64,000 nucleotides of DNA from Poriferisodalis sp965116245 (GCA_965116245.1 OZ220497.1:1736001-1800000), one strand, 5' to 3'; positions 52,647-62,454 are shown, counted from the stretch's first letter. Translations and numbers: made by a program. Notes: generated by a model from the letters alone, not told the origin.

Positions 52647-54020
52647 TTAGGGTCCGCGGGCTTGTTTGGTGGAGTGGTATAAGTCGTGCTTGGGATCTGG
52701 ATTGGTCTCTTTATCGGCGCTTAGGTCGATGTTCCAGGTGCCGTCGGGTTGGCGGGTTATCTGGTGGCCGTGTTCGTGTAGTCCGTGGTGGTGCCGATGA
52801 CACAGCAGCACCAGGTTGTCGAGATTGGTAGGCCCGCCGTCTGCCCAATGGATGACGTGGTGTGCGTCGCAGCGTGACGGTGGTTGATCGCAGCCGGGCC
52901 ATTGGCAGTGACGGTCACTGGCGATGAGCATCCGACGTAGCCGTGGTGAGACGGTGCGGCGGAGTCGTCCGATGTCGGGTGACCCACCTGGTCCGCCCAA
53001 GATAATGGGGATAATCTCGGCGTCGCAGGCCAAACCTCGCACAACTTCGGATGGAAGTTCGATACCGGCGTCTGTTACGCCCATTGCGTCGGTTTGTTTC
53101 CGCAGAGCGTCTAGATCAATCAGCACGCTGACCTGCGCTGTGGGCAGGTGTGGTGCAGCGCCATCGTGGTTGCGGTTGGTTTGCCGTTCAATCGCGTCTT
53201 CGTCGGCCTTGTTGTAGGTGAGACTTGCTATGGCGTGGGCGAGCACGTCGGCGTCTCTCTGGGCGGGGCTGCGCCGATTGCTGCGAACCTGCTTGTCGTT
53301 TATCCAGTATTGCTGTTGGAGCGTGTCCAGTACAGCTTGGACTTGTGCTCCGCTGCGCGGGTCGAATTTGGCCCACAACTTGAGCATTCCTTCGTGGTCT
53401 CGTCGCCAGCCAGCGCCGCGAGCTTCGCGTTGGCGCCTGAAGCGCTGCATTGCTGTTTCGTTGGAATGCTGAGCCTGGTGGACGCGTTGACGTGTCTGGT
53501 CGGAGTCTTCTAGGGCTGCGGCGGCTAGTAGTTCTTGTCGCACTGCGTTGGGTACGCGAGCGTCGCACAAGACTTCGGCCTGATCAGGGGTGATGTTGCC
53601 CTGCGATAACGACTGCAGCACTGTTTCGTGCTCGCGGGCTTTGTCTGCTGTTCGTGTAATCCGGCGAGCGTCGCGCTCGCTCACTCCTGTGGCTTCGCGT
53701 AGCGCTATGTGTGGACTCGCTTCGGGCACGCGGCCGTGACCCTCGAGCAGCTCCAACGCGCCTAGGACTTTGGCCCGGTAGCCCGTAGCTTGGTTCACGA
53801 ACCGCTGGATGTCGCCCAACACGCCAAGCAACTCACGACGTCCTAAGCTGGCCAGGTCCGCGGCGTCCAAACGGTTCAGCGACAACAGCCCAACACCGTC
53901 GGGCGTACCAGCCAAATCAACCGCGCAGTCTGTCTCGACAGCACTGGCAGAACTAGCAGCAGTGGCCGTATTGACCTCGCGGCCGGTGCGGTCTGCGCTA
54001 CCCGACCCATCCTTCAACAT
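52647..54020 (-). CDS. DUF222 / HNH endonuclease-domain protein (13E12 type)
   Basis: About 457 residues. The N-terminal DUF222 region includes LDAADLASLGRRELLGVLGDIQRF and TGVSERDARRITRTADKARE. The C-terminal HNH nuclease domain is complete: CQWPGCDQPPSRCDAHHVIHWADGGPTNLDNLVLLCHRHHHGLHEHG, with paired Cys for zinc and the His-Asn-His core. These actinobacterial proteins are often multicopy and associated with mobile regions. ATG 54020 has GGTGGA just upstream; GTG 54050 is alternative. Its start region is the first unit of a 113-bp tandem repeat. Target DNA unknown. Confidence 0.87.
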   Translation of the reverse strand: MLKDGSGSADRTGREVNTATAASSASAVETDCAVDLAGTPDGVGLLSLNRLDAADLASLGRRELLGVLGDIQRFVNQATGYRAKVLGALELLEGHGRVPEASPHIALREATGVSERDARRITRTADKAREHETVLQSLSQGNITPDQAEVLCDARVPNAVRQELLAAAALEDSDQTRQRVHQAQHSNETAMQRFRRQREARGAGWRRDHEGMLKLWAKFDPRSGAQVQAVLDTLQQQYWINDKQVRSNRRSPAQRDADVLAHAIASLTYNKADEDAIERQTNRNHDGAAPHLPTAQVSVLIDLDALRKQTDAMGVTDAGIELPSEVVRGLACDAEIIPIILGGPGGSPDIGRLRRTVSPRLRRMLIASDRHCQWPGCDQPPSRCDAHHVIHWADGGPTNLDNLVLLCHRHHHGLHEHGHQITRQPDGTWNIDLSADKETNPDPKHDLYHSTKQARGP

Positions 54021-54281
54021 GGATTCCACCGTATAGAGGGGGTGTGACACAAACGTGTTGGTGGCACCGGGATATTGGCTGCACTGGCCCTGTGATTGGC
54101 TCGATTGGTGTTACCGGATGCGTCCCTCAACATGGAATCCACCGTATAGAGGGGGTGTGACACAAACGTGTTGGTGGCGCCGGGGTACTGGCTGCACTGG
54201 CCCTGTGATTGGCTCGATTGGTGTTACCGGATGCGTCCCTCAACATGGATTCCACCGTATTGAGGGGGTGTCACACATACT
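54015..54281. repeat. 113-bp tandem repeat carrying the HNH gene start
   Basis: CAACATGGA(T/A)TCCACCGTAT recurs at 54015, 54128 and 54241, period exactly 113 bp, with only a few differences, then a partial third unit to about 54281. Read on the minus strand each unit supplies GGTGGA(A)TCC and an ATG. Because 113 is not a multiple of three, each extra ATG (54133, 54246) opens a 39-codon frame that ends in TGA overlapping the next ATG (ATGTTGA). Confidence 0.85.
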
Positions 54282-54430
54282 CGGACTCACGGCATCGGCC
54301 CAACCATCACCAGCCAACTATTCCAAACTCGCAGCTCTGCCATCCGTCAGTCACCCGTGGCTAGCTGACAGCTCTAGAGAGGTTGGCGCCGCCAGCAGCG
54401 ATGGGACCATCGCGGATGAAGGACACAATC

Positions 54431-54442
54431 TATGCTGAGAAG
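54431..54442 (+). promoter_or_regulatory. -10 element 6 nt before ATG (leaderless)
   Basis: TATGCT (54431-54436), six nt, ATG 54443, the fifth example of this arrangement in the island. Confidence 0.45.
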
Positions 54443-54850
54443 ATGACTTCTGCCGAGTGGAGCAGGGCTAAGTTGCCGAGACCGAGCAAAAGGGTGGCGA
54501 TATCGTTCTTGATCGGTATCGGCTACCTAATCGGCTTCGGCATCTTCTCCTACTTGTATGCTCTAGAGCGGCCCGGTCGAAACGTAGAGTCCCAATTGAT
54601 CGGCATTACACCATTGAACTTGGGCATCATGCTGTGGCATGGGCGCGACGTTAGCGAGCGAATCTTTGGCGCGCTAACGGTGCTGACGATGTCGGCGTCG
54701 GGCCTGCTTTGTTATTGGCTACTGTCCGCGACATGGCAGTTTGTGGTGATGTTCGTCGCGCTTACCGCTGCTATATGGATGCCGTTCTTGGTGTGGATGC
54801 ACCGGCGCACGCCCAGCGTCCGTTCGGTGCCTGCTGAGTTGAGACGCTAG
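54443..54850 (+). CDS. Small four-helix membrane protein, family B copy 2
   Basis: 135 residues from ATG 54443. After a basic start (RAKLPRPSKR) come helices at about 20-36, 50-62, 75-91 and 98-114; GRDVSERIFGALTVLT and the tail HRRTPSVRS match the 51904 gene. The open frame extends to 54383, but the promoter position argues for 54443. No Shine-Dalgarno. Family not recognised. Confidence 0.62.
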   Translation: MTSAEWSRAKLPRPSKRVAISFLIGIGYLIGFGIFSYLYALERPGRNVESQLIGITPLNLGIMLWHGRDVSERIFGALTVLTMSASGLLCYWLLSATWQFVVMFVALTAAIWMPFLVWMHRRTPSVRSVPAELRR

Positions 54851-54956
54851 CACGGTCGGCTGAGGTGAACTCAACTGCAGGGGTTGGGCTACGGTGACCG
54901 ACGTGGGTGGCACTCAACTAGCTGGCGGTTGCGCGCCGCTACGCTCGCTGCGAAGC

Positions 54957-55415
<459 letters not shown>

Positions 55416-55431
55416 TCTGGCGCGCTGCGGG

Positions 55432-56115
55432 CTATGCCGCTCGGATTGGGCCGTCGTCGTTTACTTGACGATTGGCTATCACTTCGTCGATGATGCCGTA
55501 GTCCTTGGCGGCTTGGGCGTCCATGATGAAGTCGCGGTCTGTGTCTGCGTGGATGCGCTCTAGGTCCTGGCCCGTGTGCTTCGCAATGATCTGCTCTAGC
55601 CGTTCACGCATCCGGTCAATCTCTCGAGCTGCCAGCTCAATGTCGGTCGCCTGACCTATCGCCCGCCCGTAAGGCTGATGAAGCAGGACACGAGCGTTCG
55701 GCAGAGCCATGCGCTTGCCGGAACTGCCCGCGGCCAGCAACACCGCCGCTGCCGAAGCTGCTTGTCCTAGACAGATCGTGGTGATGTCGTTGCGGATGTA
55801 CTGGCTGGTGTCGTAGATAGCGAACAGCGAACTGATGTCACCGCCCGGAGAGTTGATGTAGATGTTGATGTCCTTCTCCGGGTCCTCCGACTCTAGGTGG
55901 ATCAACTGGGCGCACACCAGATTGGCCACAACATCGTCAATTGGTGTGCCCAAGAAAATGATGTTCTCCTTGAGCAGCCGGGAATAGAGGTCGTAGGCGC
56001 GCTCGCCCCGATTGGTCTGCTCCACGACAGTGGGCACCAGATAGTTACGAGCGCGGTGTTGCTCGGCTTGCGGCGAGTTGGCGGATATGTCAAAGGTCAC
56101 GGGGTTAAAGGTCAC
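55432..56115 (-). CDS. clpP: ATP-dependent Clp protease proteolytic subunit ClpP
   Basis: 227 residues. The catalytic triad is Ser121 (GQAASAAAV), His146 (LLHQPYG) and Asp195 (DTDRDFIMDA). INSPGGDISSLFAIYD, the oxyanion/strand region, is standard. ClpP forms the 14-mer chamber fed by ClpX. The N-terminal 20 residues (propeptide-like) precede RNYLVPTVVEQTNRGERAYD. It is 30 bp downstream of tig, a normal tig-clpP order, but clpX is on the other strand beyond tig. Only one clpP is in the window. Confidence 0.97.
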   Translation of the reverse strand: MTFNPVTFDISANSPQAEQHRARNYLVPTVVEQTNRGERAYDLYSRLLKENIIFLGTPIDDVVANLVCAQLIHLESEDPEKDINIYINSPGGDISSLFAIYDTSQYIRNDITTICLGQAASAAAVLLAAGSSGKRMALPNARVLLHQPYGRAIGQATDIELAAREIDRMRERLEQIIAKHTGQDLERIHADTDRDFIMDAQAAKDYGIIDEVIANRQVNDDGPIRAA

Positions 56116-56145
56116 GGGCTGTCCCTTATGTCAGTCTCTCGTGTC

Positions 56146-57777
56146 TCAAGAATGGTCGTCAGATAGGTCGCGGGAATCGTCGGCTGAATCCCCTTCGGTA
56201 GGCACGTCGTCGGCCAATGCAGAATCGGGCTTGGGGAATTCCAGCGCCGAGCGCTCAACAGTCTCGCCATCAGGTCCGACCAGGGTGGCAGCTTCAATCG
56301 CCCAGTTGAGCGCCTTGCTCTTGCATATGGCCGACTTCAAGCGCGCCAGTCCGTCTGCTTCGGCCATCTCTTCGCGGAGCTGGTCGGCGTCTCGGTCTTC
56401 GGTCGTGGTCAAGCGCTCCAGCTCTGCATCAATGTCCTCTTCGTCGGCTTGCAGGGACTGCTCAGCAGCTACGGCCCGCAGAGCCAGATCCAAGCGGACG
56501 CTGCGTTCGGCATTGTCCCGAAGCTCCGTAACGAACTCTTCCGGCGCCTGACCGGTGGCCTCCAACCACTCCTCAATCGTCATGTTGCGCTGCTGTAGCC
56601 CGTTGCCCAACTCCGACATCTGATCCGCAATCGCCCCGCTGATCAGTGAGTCAGGAACCGGCCCTTCAACCAGGCCCGCTAGCTCGCGTTGGGCTTCTTC
56701 CCGCAGCGCCATGTTGGCCTGCATGATTTGGCCGAAGCGCAACTGCTGTGCAGTTGCTTCCCGCATATCGGCGATCGTGTCGTGCTCGGTGTTCTCGTCT
56801 ACCCATTCGTCTGTGAGTTCGGGCAGCACAAGTTCCGACACCGCACCGACAGTGATCTCGAAGTCGATCTCCATATCCGGCTGAGTCGGATGAGGAGCGC
56901 TGAACGACACGTCATCGCCAGCTACGCAGTTGGTCAGATACTCGTCCACTTCAGGAACGATGCCTCCGCTGCCGAGTTCGTAGAGATAGTCCTGCGCTGA
57001 GAGTCCCGGCAGAGCAACGCTGTCCACCGATCCCTCAATATCAACCGTGACGCGGTCTCCGAGTGCCGCGGGACGGTCCACCTCAATGATGTTGGCAAAC
57101 TGGCGACGCGTCTGATCAATGCGCGCCTCGATCTGCTCGTCGCTGGGAACTGGGCTGGGAATTTCAATCTGCAAATTCTCGTAGCCAGCGACGCTCACCA
57201 GCGGCCTTACTTCAACGACTGCGTCAAATGCCACCGGTCCTTCGCTTCCATCAAGCGTGAGCTCTAGCTCAGGCTGATTCACGACATCAAGAAGGTTGTC
57301 GCGTACCGCTTCCGCGTAGTACCGGGGCACAGCCTCTTCGAGCGCCTGAGCTCGACCTATTTCGGGTCCGAAGTGTGCTTCCAGCACGCGACGTGGGGCT
57401 CGACCGGGTCGAAACCCCGGGATACGAACCTCGCGGGCTAACTGTCGGAATGCCGCATTTACGTCCGCGTCAAAAGTCTCAGCATCTATTTCAACTGTCA
57501 GCTTGACGCGCGGCCCGATGTACCGCTCCTTGGCTGGCTCTTCGCTGTCTGCACTCTCGCCGCTAGCAGCTTCGTCGTCAAGAACGTCAGCGTCAATGTC
57601 AACGTTGTCCAAGCCCGCATTCTTGACTTCTGGGCCGCCTATGTCTGGGCCACCGAAATCCGGCCCGCCAAGCTCGCGGCTTGGTGGTGAGCTGAGGTCT
57701 TGTGGCGGATCGGGTTCGGAAACCGGCGCGGGTCCGATGAAATCCGCTGGATTCAGCGGCGTCAGCGTCGTCTTCAC
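56146..57777 (-). CDS. tig: Trigger factor with long acidic N-terminal extension
   Basis: 543 residues. The ribosome-binding signature GFRPGRAP is at 121-128, the FKBP-like domain follows (GDRVTVDIEGSVDSVAL), then the helical chaperone arms. Normal trigger factors begin about 12 residues before VKLTVEI; here about 82 extra residues precede it, acidic and Pro/Gly-rich, with GGPDF/GGPDI/GGPEV five-residue repeats. No start codon lies near the normal position (the Val codon there is GTC), so the extension seems real. Peptidyl-prolyl isomerase and nascent-chain chaperone; co-transcribed with clpP. Confidence 0.93.
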   Translation of the reverse strand: MKTTLTPLNPADFIGPAPVSEPDPPQDLSSPPSRELGGPDFGGPDIGGPEVKNAGLDNVDIDADVLDDEAASGESADSEEPAKERYIGPRVKLTVEIDAETFDADVNAAFRQLAREVRIPGFRPGRAPRRVLEAHFGPEIGRAQALEEAVPRYYAEAVRDNLLDVVNQPELELTLDGSEGPVAFDAVVEVRPLVSVAGYENLQIEIPSPVPSDEQIEARIDQTRRQFANIIEVDRPAALGDRVTVDIEGSVDSVALPGLSAQDYLYELGSGGIVPEVDEYLTNCVAGDDVSFSAPHPTQPDMEIDFEITVGAVSELVLPELTDEWVDENTEHDTIADMREATAQQLRFGQIMQANMALREEAQRELAGLVEGPVPDSLISGAIADQMSELGNGLQQRNMTIEEWLEATGQAPEEFVTELRDNAERSVRLDLALRAVAAEQSLQADEEDIDAELERLTTTEDRDADQLREEMAEADGLARLKSAICKSKALNWAIEAATLVGPDGETVERSALEFPKPDSALADDVPTEGDSADDSRDLSDDHS

Positions 57778-58026
57778 GAAGCGCAGAGCCTAACGGCGTG
57801 TCTCAACGGCTCCCCTTGACTCGTGCCATGTCCCGATTTGGCGGCCGCCAGCGACACCTAGCGATGCCGTGCCGCAGATCCCGCCATGACGGGCATGCTG
57901 TGCCATCCTTGACAGTCGGCCCACTAGCGATCAAAGCGGTCGCTGTGATTCCAGAGGTTGTGCGAGCCTGGCTTGGCTTGCCGCAGTGGCTGCCCAAACT
58001 GGTGCTTAACGGAAGGGAGGTGCGCA

Positions 58027-59292
58027 ATGGCCAAATTCGGCGAGGGCGGTGAACTGCTCAAGTGCTCGTTCTGCGGCAAATCCCAAAAACAGGTGCGCAA
58101 GCTGATAGCGGGCCCGGGCGTCTACATCTGCGATGAGTGCATAGATCTGTGCAACGAGATAATCGACGACGAAATAGAGCGATCAGCAGAGAAGCCGTTT
58201 GAGACGGTTCCCAAGCCCCGCGAGATATTCGCATTCCTAGACGACTACATCATTGATCAAGACAGAACCAAGACGATTCTGTCGGTGGCTGTCTACAACC
58301 ACTACAAACGCATGCGCCTCGAACCGTCGGGTCCCGGTGTTGGCGAAGACGTTGAAATCGCAAAATCGAACATCTTGCTGATCGGTCCTACTGGCTGCGG
58401 CAAAACCATGATGGCCCAGACGCTGGCACGCATGCTCAATGTGCCGTTCGCCATTGCCGATGCCACAGCTCTCACCGAAGCTGGGTACGTGGGCGAAGAC
58501 GTTGAGAACATCCTGCTCAAGCTGCTGCAGGCAGCGGACTTCGATGTGAAGCGTGCCGAGACCGGGATCGTCTACATCGACGAGATCGACAAGATTGCGC
58601 GCAAAGCCGAGAACGCCTCGATCACCCGCGACGTTTCGGGTGAAGGGGTTCAGCAGGCGTTGTTGAAGATTCTTGAGGGCACCGTGGCGTCAGTCCCCCC
58701 ACAAGGTGGCCGCAAGCATCCACACCAGGAGTTTTTGCAGATCGACACTGCAAACGTCCTGTTCATCTGCGGAGGTGCGTTCGATGGACTTGAGCAGATC
58801 ATCGCTGACCGCGTCGGCGAGCGCGGTGTCGGGTTCGGAGCGACTCTGCGCAACGCAACCCACGCAGCCGCGCTAGGTGTCTTGCCAAACGTGCTTCCCG
58901 AAGATCTTCGGCACTTCGGCCTCATACCGGAGTTCATCGGCAGGCTCCCCGTCGTGGGAGTCGTGGACCAGCTAGGTAGTGACGCCTTGAGGCGCATTCT
59001 CACCGAGCCAAAGAACGCCTTGGTGCGCCAATACCGTCGAATGTTCGAGTTCGACGATGTGGATCTGGAGTTCACCGACGAAGCGCTAGACGCAATCGTG
59101 GATCAGGCGATGCTACGCAACACTGGTGCGCGGGGCCTTCGAGCAATCCTGGAAGAGGTCTTGCTGGGGTTGATGTACGACCTGCCTAGCCGAGACGACG
59201 TCGCCCGCTGCATCATTGATCGGAAAGTGGTGTTGGACAAGGTGAACCCGACGCTGGTGCCGCGTTCGACTGTCACACGTCGCGCATCGTGA
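58027..59292 (+). CDS. clpX: Clp protease ATP-binding subunit ClpX
   Basis: 421 residues. The zinc-binding domain has C13, C16, C35 and C38 (CSFC...CDEC); Walker A GPTGCGKT, Walker B VYIDEIDKIA, the ClpP-binding loop region and pore loop GYVGED are present. ATG 58027 is chosen, with GGGAGG upstream; the frame back to 57958 is not ClpX-like. ClpX unfolds substrates for ClpP. It diverges from tig-clpP by about 250 bp. folC follows 10 bp after. Confidence 0.97.
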   Translation: MAKFGEGGELLKCSFCGKSQKQVRKLIAGPGVYICDECIDLCNEIIDDEIERSAEKPFETVPKPREIFAFLDDYIIDQDRTKTILSVAVYNHYKRMRLEPSGPGVGEDVEIAKSNILLIGPTGCGKTMMAQTLARMLNVPFAIADATALTEAGYVGEDVENILLKLLQAADFDVKRAETGIVYIDEIDKIARKAENASITRDVSGEGVQQALLKILEGTVASVPPQGGRKHPHQEFLQIDTANVLFICGGAFDGLEQIIADRVGERGVGFGATLRNATHAAALGVLPNVLPEDLRHFGLIPEFIGRLPVVGVVDQLGSDALRRILTEPKNALVRQYRRMFEFDDVDLEFTDEALDAIVDQAMLRNTGARGLRAILEEVLLGLMYDLPSRDDVARCIIDRKVVLDKVNPTLVPRSTVTRRAS

Positions 59293-59302
59293 GTGCTACG
59301 CC

Positions 59303-60766
59303 GTGAATGCGGCGGCGGTTCCCGCCAGCGGGCCGCTGCGCGACTACCAAGCCGCCCTTGATTGGCTGGATTCGCACTTTGACCTAGAACGCCTGCTCGG
59401 CAGCAAAGATGCGAAGAAGCCCACGCTGGAACGTATGCGGACCCTGGTGGGCGTGTTGGGTGACCCGCAGAACAGCGTGCCTGCCATTCACATAACGGGC
59501 ACGAACGGCAAGGGCAGTACGGCACAGTTGGCAGTGGCCTTGCTGGGCGCATGTGGTCTCGCCGCAGGTGGCTACGTGTCGCCGCACGTAAATCGTGTCA
59601 ACGACCGGATCAATGTGGCTAACGAGCCGCTTGACGACGAGTCGTTTACACAGGCCATCAGTGACGTAGCGGTAATGGAGTCGCTGGCGACCGAACTCTG
59701 TGGCTCCCGCCCGAACTACTTCGAGGTACTGGCCGCTGCTGCGTACAGTTGGTTCGCCTCCAACGCGCACGTCAACGTGATTGAAGTCGGCCTCGGCGGA
59801 CGATGGGATGCCACCAACGTGGTGGACGCTGCGGTGGCGGTCATCACGAATGTCGCCGCCGACCACCTCGAGCTGATCGGACCCACCCTGGCGGATGTGG
59901 CCTTTGAAAAAGCAGGGATCATCTCTGCGGGAGCAACGGTCGTCTGCGGTGAGACGACCCCAGAACTAGTTGACGTGATTGCGGCCGAAGCAGCGGCGAT
60001 GGACGCGCCAATGTGGAGACGCGGAGTCGATTGGGCGGTGGTTCAACGTCGCCCCGCAGTTGGGGGCCAACTTGTGACGGTGCGTACGCCGTACGGGGAA
60101 CACGCTGACCACTTCGTGCCACTGCACGGAGCGCACCAAGCCACCAATGTCGCTGCTGCGCTCAGCGCGGTAGAGGCGTTTTTTGATCGATTCCTAGATG
60201 ATGACTTGATCGCAGCCGCGCTGGGGAGCATTGCGCTGCCAGCTCGTTTCGAGATCGTCGCTCGGCAGCCGACGGTGGTGATTGACGGGGCGCACAATCC
60301 TGCTGGCGCGGCTGCGTTGAGAGGCACTCTGACGGAGTCACTGTTGGGGGATGCTGGCGGCGCTGCTGACAGCCCTGGTACCGCTGCGTCAAATGTGCTG
60401 GTACTAGGCGCGAACCGTCCACACGATCCAGCCGCCTTCTGCGAGGCACTCGGTCTAGATGCGTTTGACGTCGTGGTTGCCACGGCGGTGCAGTGGCCTC
60501 GAGCGCTGCCGCCCGCAACCATCGCCGAGGCAGTTGAGTCAGTGGCAGTTGAATCAGTCGGAGTTGAGTCAGCAACAGTCAACTCAGCGGCCGATAGATC
60601 GCGCGCCACCCGCCGCCACCCGCCCGAGATCATCACGGTCGACGACGTCGGCGAAGCGGTGCAGATGGCACGCGATCGGGCTGGGCCCAGCGGAGTTGTG
60701 GTGGTAAGCGGCTCAATGTACGTAGCCGGTGAGGCGCGGCAACTACTTGGCGGTGCCCCGCATTAG
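59303..60766 (+). CDS. folC: Dihydrofolate synthase / folylpolyglutamate synthase FolC
   Basis: 487 residues, GTG start 10 bp after clpX. The ATP motif HITGTNGKGST, YVSPHVNRVNDRI, GLGGRWDATNV and the later DGAHNPAGAAALR are the Mur-ligase/FolC signature. It adds Glu to dihydropteroate or folates. A 15-bp tandem microrepeat (60530-60589) codes a VESVA/VESVG/VESAT loop near residue 410 that the family normally lacks. Folate supply may matter to the DmdA-like enzyme, but that link is speculation. Confidence 0.94.
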   Translation: MNAAAVPASGPLRDYQAALDWLDSHFDLERLLGSKDAKKPTLERMRTLVGVLGDPQNSVPAIHITGTNGKGSTAQLAVALLGACGLAAGGYVSPHVNRVNDRINVANEPLDDESFTQAISDVAVMESLATELCGSRPNYFEVLAAAAYSWFASNAHVNVIEVGLGGRWDATNVVDAAVAVITNVAADHLELIGPTLADVAFEKAGIISAGATVVCGETTPELVDVIAAEAAAMDAPMWRRGVDWAVVQRRPAVGGQLVTVRTPYGEHADHFVPLHGAHQATNVAAALSAVEAFFDRFLDDDLIAAALGSIALPARFEIVARQPTVVIDGAHNPAGAAALRGTLTESLLGDAGGAADSPGTAASNVLVLGANRPHDPAAFCEALGLDAFDVVVATAVQWPRALPPATIAEAVESVAVESVGVESATVNSAADRSRATRRHPPEIITVDDVGEAVQMARDRAGPSGVVVVSGSMYVAGEARQLLGGAPH

Positions 60767-60941
60767 CCTCCAGCAAGCGGCCGTTGGCGCTGAGCGCTAC
60801 GACGCTTTGCGCTACGAACCGGGGCGCTACCACGGGCGCTATTGCACGGGCCGGGCTGCCCAAGCCAGGCAGCGCGGCCAAACTGGTCTAGTCAGACTGT
60901 TCAAGCTAGAAACTGCTCAAGCTAGGCGGAGGGAGATGGCG

Positions 60942-61385
60942 ATGCGTCAAACGCTGGTGATCTGCAAGCCCGACGCGGTTGAGCGGAGACTGGTCGGTGA
61001 GATTCTGAGGAGGGTCGAACGCAAGGGCCTCACCATCGCCGCCCTTGAGCTGCGGACTATCGAACGCCGCACGGCCGAGCAGCACTACGCCGAGCACGCT
61101 GGGAAGGACTTCGTCGGGGCGTTGCTGGACTTCATTACGCGTTCACCGTCGGTCGTCATGATCCTGGAAGGTCCGCCCGAGGCAGCCGAGCCAACGTTCG
61201 CGATCGTGCGGACGCTTATGGGTGCCACGAACCCCGCCGCTGCGCAGCCGGGTACCATCCGGGGCGACTACGGGTTGTCCCTCACCGAGAATCTGGTGCA
61301 TGGATCAGACAGCGAGGCATCCGCTATGCGGGAGATTGCCCTGTTTTTTCCCGACCATGCAGCAGACGGAACGGTCGGTGGCTGA
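60942..61385 (+). CDS. ndk: Nucleoside diphosphate kinase Ndk
   Basis: 147 residues from ATG 60942, with GGAGGGAG ending 6 nt upstream; ATG 60936 adds two residues. The opening RQTLVICKPDAVERRLVGEI and the active-site NLVHGSDS with the phospho-accepting His are characteristic. It balances NTP pools. The stop TGA overlaps the ATG of mreB. Folds as the short bacterial form. The 175-bp gap after folC shows no gene. Confidence 0.97.
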   Translation: MRQTLVICKPDAVERRLVGEILRRVERKGLTIAALELRTIERRTAEQHYAEHAGKDFVGALLDFITRSPSVVMILEGPPEAAEPTFAIVRTLMGATNPAAAQPGTIRGDYGLSLTENLVHGSDSEASAMREIALFFPDHAADGTVGG

Positions 61386-62443
61386 TGGCGTCTAATGGGT
61401 CAACTCGAACTCGCCGACACGGGTCGGTATTCAGTAGCAGAGACATCGCCGTAGACCTCGGCACAGCGAACACAATCGTCTACGTTCGCGGTCGCGGCAT
61501 TGTGCTCAATGAGCCCTCGGTGGTTGCTGTCGACTCAATCACCGGCAACTCCTTGGCTGTCGGCCTTGAAGCCAAACGGATGATTGGACGGACGCCGGGC
61601 AACATCACCGCGATCAGCCCGCTGAAGGACGGCGTGATAGCCGACTTCGATATCTGCGAGAAAATGCTGCGGCACTTCATCACCGAGGTTTGCCAGACGC
61701 GCTGGCCCAAGCCGCGCATGGTGATCTGTGTGCCATCGGGAATCACCGGGGTTGAGCAGCGGGCGGTGCAGGAGGCAGCCGAATATGCGGGCGCCCGCCG
61801 GGCGTACATCATTGAGGAGCCAATGGCCGCTGCGATCGGTGCAGGGTTGCCGGTGCAGACCGCGCAGGGAAGCATGATCGTTGACATTGGGGGCGGCACT
61901 ACCGAAGTAGCAGTGATCTCGCTGGGTGGCATCGTGACGGCACGCTCAGCCCGCGTCGGCGGCAACATGATCGACGCATCAATCGTCGCTCACGTCAAGA
62001 AAGAACATGGCCTAATCGTTGGTGAGCGAACGGCGGAAGAGATCAAGCTCGCCCTGGGGTCGGCGTGGCCTTTAGCGGACGAGATTTATGCAGAAGTCCG
62101 CGGCCGCGACATGGTCAGCGGGCTGCCCGAATCGGTCAGTGTCGACAGCCAAGAAATACGTGAGGCCATCTCGGGCCCGGTAAGCGCAATCGTGGACTCG
62201 GTGAAAGCCACTCTTGATGACACTGCGCCAGAACTAGCGGCGGATGTCATGGACTACGGAATCACGCTTGCTGGTGGCGGCGCAATGCTGCGCGGACTGT
62301 CGGATCGGCTGCACTCAGAGACCGGCGTGGCGGTCCACATAGCGGAGGATCCGCTGCTCGCGGTCGTGCGCGGCTCTGGCCAGACGCTTGAGGAGTTTGA
62401 CGTACTTCACGGTGTTCTTTACTCCTCCGCCGAGGGGCGCTGA
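61385..62443 (+). CDS. mreB: Rod-shape-determining actin homologue MreB
   Basis: 352 residues. Actin-like ATP-site motifs are DLGTANTIVYVRG, IVDIGGGTTEVAVISLGG and LAGGGAMLRGL. MreB filaments guide lateral wall synthesis, so a rod-shaped cell is expected; presence of MreB distinguishes this lineage from rod-shaped actinobacteria that elongate from the poles without it. Starts at ATG 61385 overlapping the ndk stop. mreC, mreD and a PBP2 gene follow in one unit. Confidence 0.98.
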   Translation: MASNGSTRTRRHGSVFSSRDIAVDLGTANTIVYVRGRGIVLNEPSVVAVDSITGNSLAVGLEAKRMIGRTPGNITAISPLKDGVIADFDICEKMLRHFITEVCQTRWPKPRMVICVPSGITGVEQRAVQEAAEYAGARRAYIIEEPMAAAIGAGLPVQTAQGSMIVDIGGGTTEVAVISLGGIVTARSARVGGNMIDASIVAHVKKEHGLIVGERTAEEIKLALGSAWPLADEIYAEVRGRDMVSGLPESVSVDSQEIREAISGPVSAIVDSVKATLDDTAPELAADVMDYGITLAGGGAMLRGLSDRLHSETGVAVHIAEDPLLAVVRGSGQTLEEFDVLHGVLYSSAEGR

Positions 62444-62454
62444 CGCCTCCGGTC

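Noticed and set aside
57909..57937. clpX promoter with TTGACA
   Set aside because: TTGACA is present at 57909, but no acceptable -10 is found at 16-19 nt spacing.
57958..58026. N-terminal extension of ClpX
   Set aside because: The extra codons are not ClpX-like and a strong ribosome site precedes ATG 58027.
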